Source: CAZJHD01 sp964545855 (lineage in GTDB: Bacteria > Planctomycetota > UBA1135 > JACQFD01). From it: 64,000 nucleotides of DNA. Every line of letters starts with the position of its first letter. The first letter of the stretch is position 1. Below the pieces are notes generated by a model that did not search any database, was not told the DNA's origin, and worked only from the letters and a program-made list of their open reading frames with translations. Both the position numbers and the translations under genes were made by a program. Of the stretch, positions 62,837 through 64,000 are shown in pieces. The DNA lies in the NCBI GenBank assembly GCA_964545855.1, contig CAZJHD010000008.1, positions 58,959 to 122,958 of the forward strand. The letters run 5' to 3'.

Positions 62837-63823
62837 TCACTCCGCCAGATGCGCGTTCGCCCACCCGGTGGCAACCCCGTTGTCGAACGACTCGTTCAGG
62901 TTCGTCACGAGGTCGTTCAGCGTCGAATACGTGAGACCGGCCGGCAGCGCGCCGCCGCCGAGGGCCGTCTCGGCGAGCGCGAACACCTGCGCCACGGTCT
63001 TGCCGTCGATCGAGCCGAGACCGGTGCCCTTGAGCTTCAGCGTGCCGAGGCCGGTGTTCGCCTTGGGGATGCACCCCGCGCTGGAGATGTCGACGTTCAG
63101 CCGGAGTGCCAGCACCTGTCCCGCGAGGATGCCCGCGCTCGTCTTGCCCTTGGGGTTCGTCGCGTCTCCGGTGAGCTTGCCGGGGGTTCCGCCGCTCGGG
63201 AGGAAGTCTTCGATCGCCTTCGCCGACGTGAAGCGCAGGGAGTGGCCCGCCGCTCCGGCGATGCCGATCTCGACGCCCGTCGGATACACCGTCGGGAACG
63301 CCTTCACGAGCACGGTGCCGGGGTTGTTGCCGGCCGGCTTCGCGCCCCAGCCGCCCTGGGTGAAGGATCCGTAGGTGCAGGCGTCGACGCGGAAGCTCGT
63401 CACCGCCGACACGCACACGTTTCCGGTGCTCGGGTCGATCACGGCCACCTGGAGATGGACCGTCTTGCCGACCCATTCGTCGAAGCAGGGAATCACGGCC
63501 GTGACGCAGAGCGTGCCGCCGGGCGGGACGTAGTCGCAGTAGTGACGGAGACCCTCGCCGACACTCACCGTGAGCGTCGCGACGTCGGGGATCACCAGCT
63601 CCTCGAGATCGGTGTTGGCGATGAGCGCGAAGAGCTGACCGGGAGGACCGGTGACGCAGAAGTCGAAGGGCGTGCCGGCGACGACGACCGGCGAGCTGAC
63701 GCTCACCGAGACGCAGGGATCGGTGGCGGCGGCTGCGGGAGGCGCGAGGAGGAGGCCGGCCGCGAGGACGGCCGCCGACAGCGAGGAGAAGGAGACGAGC
63801 GAGGAGACCAGCGGGGTGCCCAT
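62837..63823 (-). CDS. exported FTQGGWG-motif protein, copy 2
   Basis: A 328-residue protein (ATG 63823) with signal peptide ending PPAAAA. Same plan as the 59872 product: divergent cysteine-containing N-terminal beta domain, then FTQGGWGAKPAGNNPG and a second half largely identical to copy 1 (GSIDGKTVAQVFALAETALGGG). The sharp contrast between conserved C-terminal and divergent N-terminal halves suggests shared anchoring or assembly with different binding faces. Confidence 0.83.
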   Translation of the reverse strand: MGTPLVSSLVSFSSLSAAVLAAGLLLAPPAAAATDPCVSVSVSSPVVVAGTPFDFCVTGPPGQLFALIANTDLEELVIPDVATLTVSVGEGLRHYCDYVPPGGTLCVTAVIPCFDEWVGKTVHLQVAVIDPSTGNVCVSAVTSFRVDACTYGSFTQGGWGAKPAGNNPGTVLVKAFPTVYPTGVEIGIAGAAGHSLRFTSAKAIEDFLPSGGTPGKLTGDATNPKGKTSAGILAGQVLALRLNVDISSAGCIPKANTGLGTLKLKGTGLGSIDGKTVAQVFALAETALGGGALPAGLTYSTLNDLVTNLNESFDNGVATGWANAHLAE

Positions 63824-64000
63824 GGGTGGGGAGACGGGTCGAGCCCGGTTGCGGAGCTCGGTAGGAGGGGGCGGAAGCCAACGCCTAGGGATGCAGCGGC
63901 GCAAGATGACGAAGGAATCTCCGACCGCGAGCGCGCCGGCTCTCCGCCTCGGCGGAGGGATCGGTGGTGGGTGCGCGGCGGGGTGCGCGGGCCCCGGGAA

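Noticed and set aside
62611..62874. 87-codon minus-strand frame between convergent genes
   Set aside because: It overlaps the end of the real 62837 gene and contains that gene's terminator hairpin. No family is recognised, although a degraded gene remnant cannot be excluded.
1..64000. CRISPR arrays, tRNA/rRNA genes, integrases and transposases
   Set aside because: Looked for and not seen. The only tandem arrays are the 23-bp and 156-bp repeats, neither of which has CRISPR spacer structure.

Overview
The window is a very GC-rich bacterial scaffold with one 100-N assembly gap (30516-30615). It encodes many large secreted proteins built from FG-GAP, Kelch, beta-helix and carboxypeptidase-regulatory-like repeats. 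Two of these share a C-terminal module starting with a YGxGTPGC motif. Together with an ECF-type sigma factor and an anti-sigma-like protein, this suggests a draft or metagenome Planctomycetota genome. That placement is an inference; no rRNA or tRNA gene is visible.

Layout. 1-3260: the end of an ABC exporter ATPase, its FtsX/MacB-type permease and a small membrane protein. 3275-8455: small housekeeping or accessory genes (DUF1697, DUF1801-like, two DNA-alkylation-repair-like HEAT proteins, small membrane proteins) and a DUF4143 AAA ATPase with a perfect 10-bp-arm palindrome just upstream of its start. 8540-15846: dapE, dapD and dapC of the succinylase branch of diaminopimelate/lysine synthesis, all on the minus strand and alternating with genes for exported proteins. 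16014-18945: a Kelch-type secreted protein and an anti-sigma-like membrane protein.

19006-41292 is an accessory region. It holds an NYN nuclease-like gene divergent, across an AT-rich spacer with two palindromes, from an unknown gene; a DUF3800-like/helical-repeat protein; a sigma factor; several orphan genes including a 24%-phenylalanine membrane protein; and a STAND (NACHT-like) ATPase with 52-residue TPR-like repeats. Convergent with the STAND gene is a tightly packed six-gene minus-strand operon. It encodes three unrecognised proteins, a Lon-protease-like/helical-repeat protein, a membrane protein with an RN(x3)H motif and an exported caspase-like/Sel1/ankyrin protein. The combination of STAND sensor, caspase, Lon-like domain and HEPN-like motifs looks like a biological-conflict or programmed-death system, and I consider it the strongest candidate for something undescribed.

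41587-48319 is a second compact system: a membrane protein, a large unknown protein, a tubulin/FtsZ-like GTPase with the GGGTGS signature, an exported membrane-anchored VWA protein and an exported coiled-coil protein. This could be a cytomotive or envelope-linked apparatus. 48594-49067 is a Dps ferritin. 49088-59743 holds three paralogous giant carboxypeptidase-regulatory-repeat proteins. Two of them carry a perfect 312-bp shared 5' segment, and a second DUF4143 ATPase, preceded by four 23-bp direct repeats, sits between the second and third. 59872-63823 holds two near-identical exported FTQGGWG-motif proteins flanking an exported propeller-like protein.
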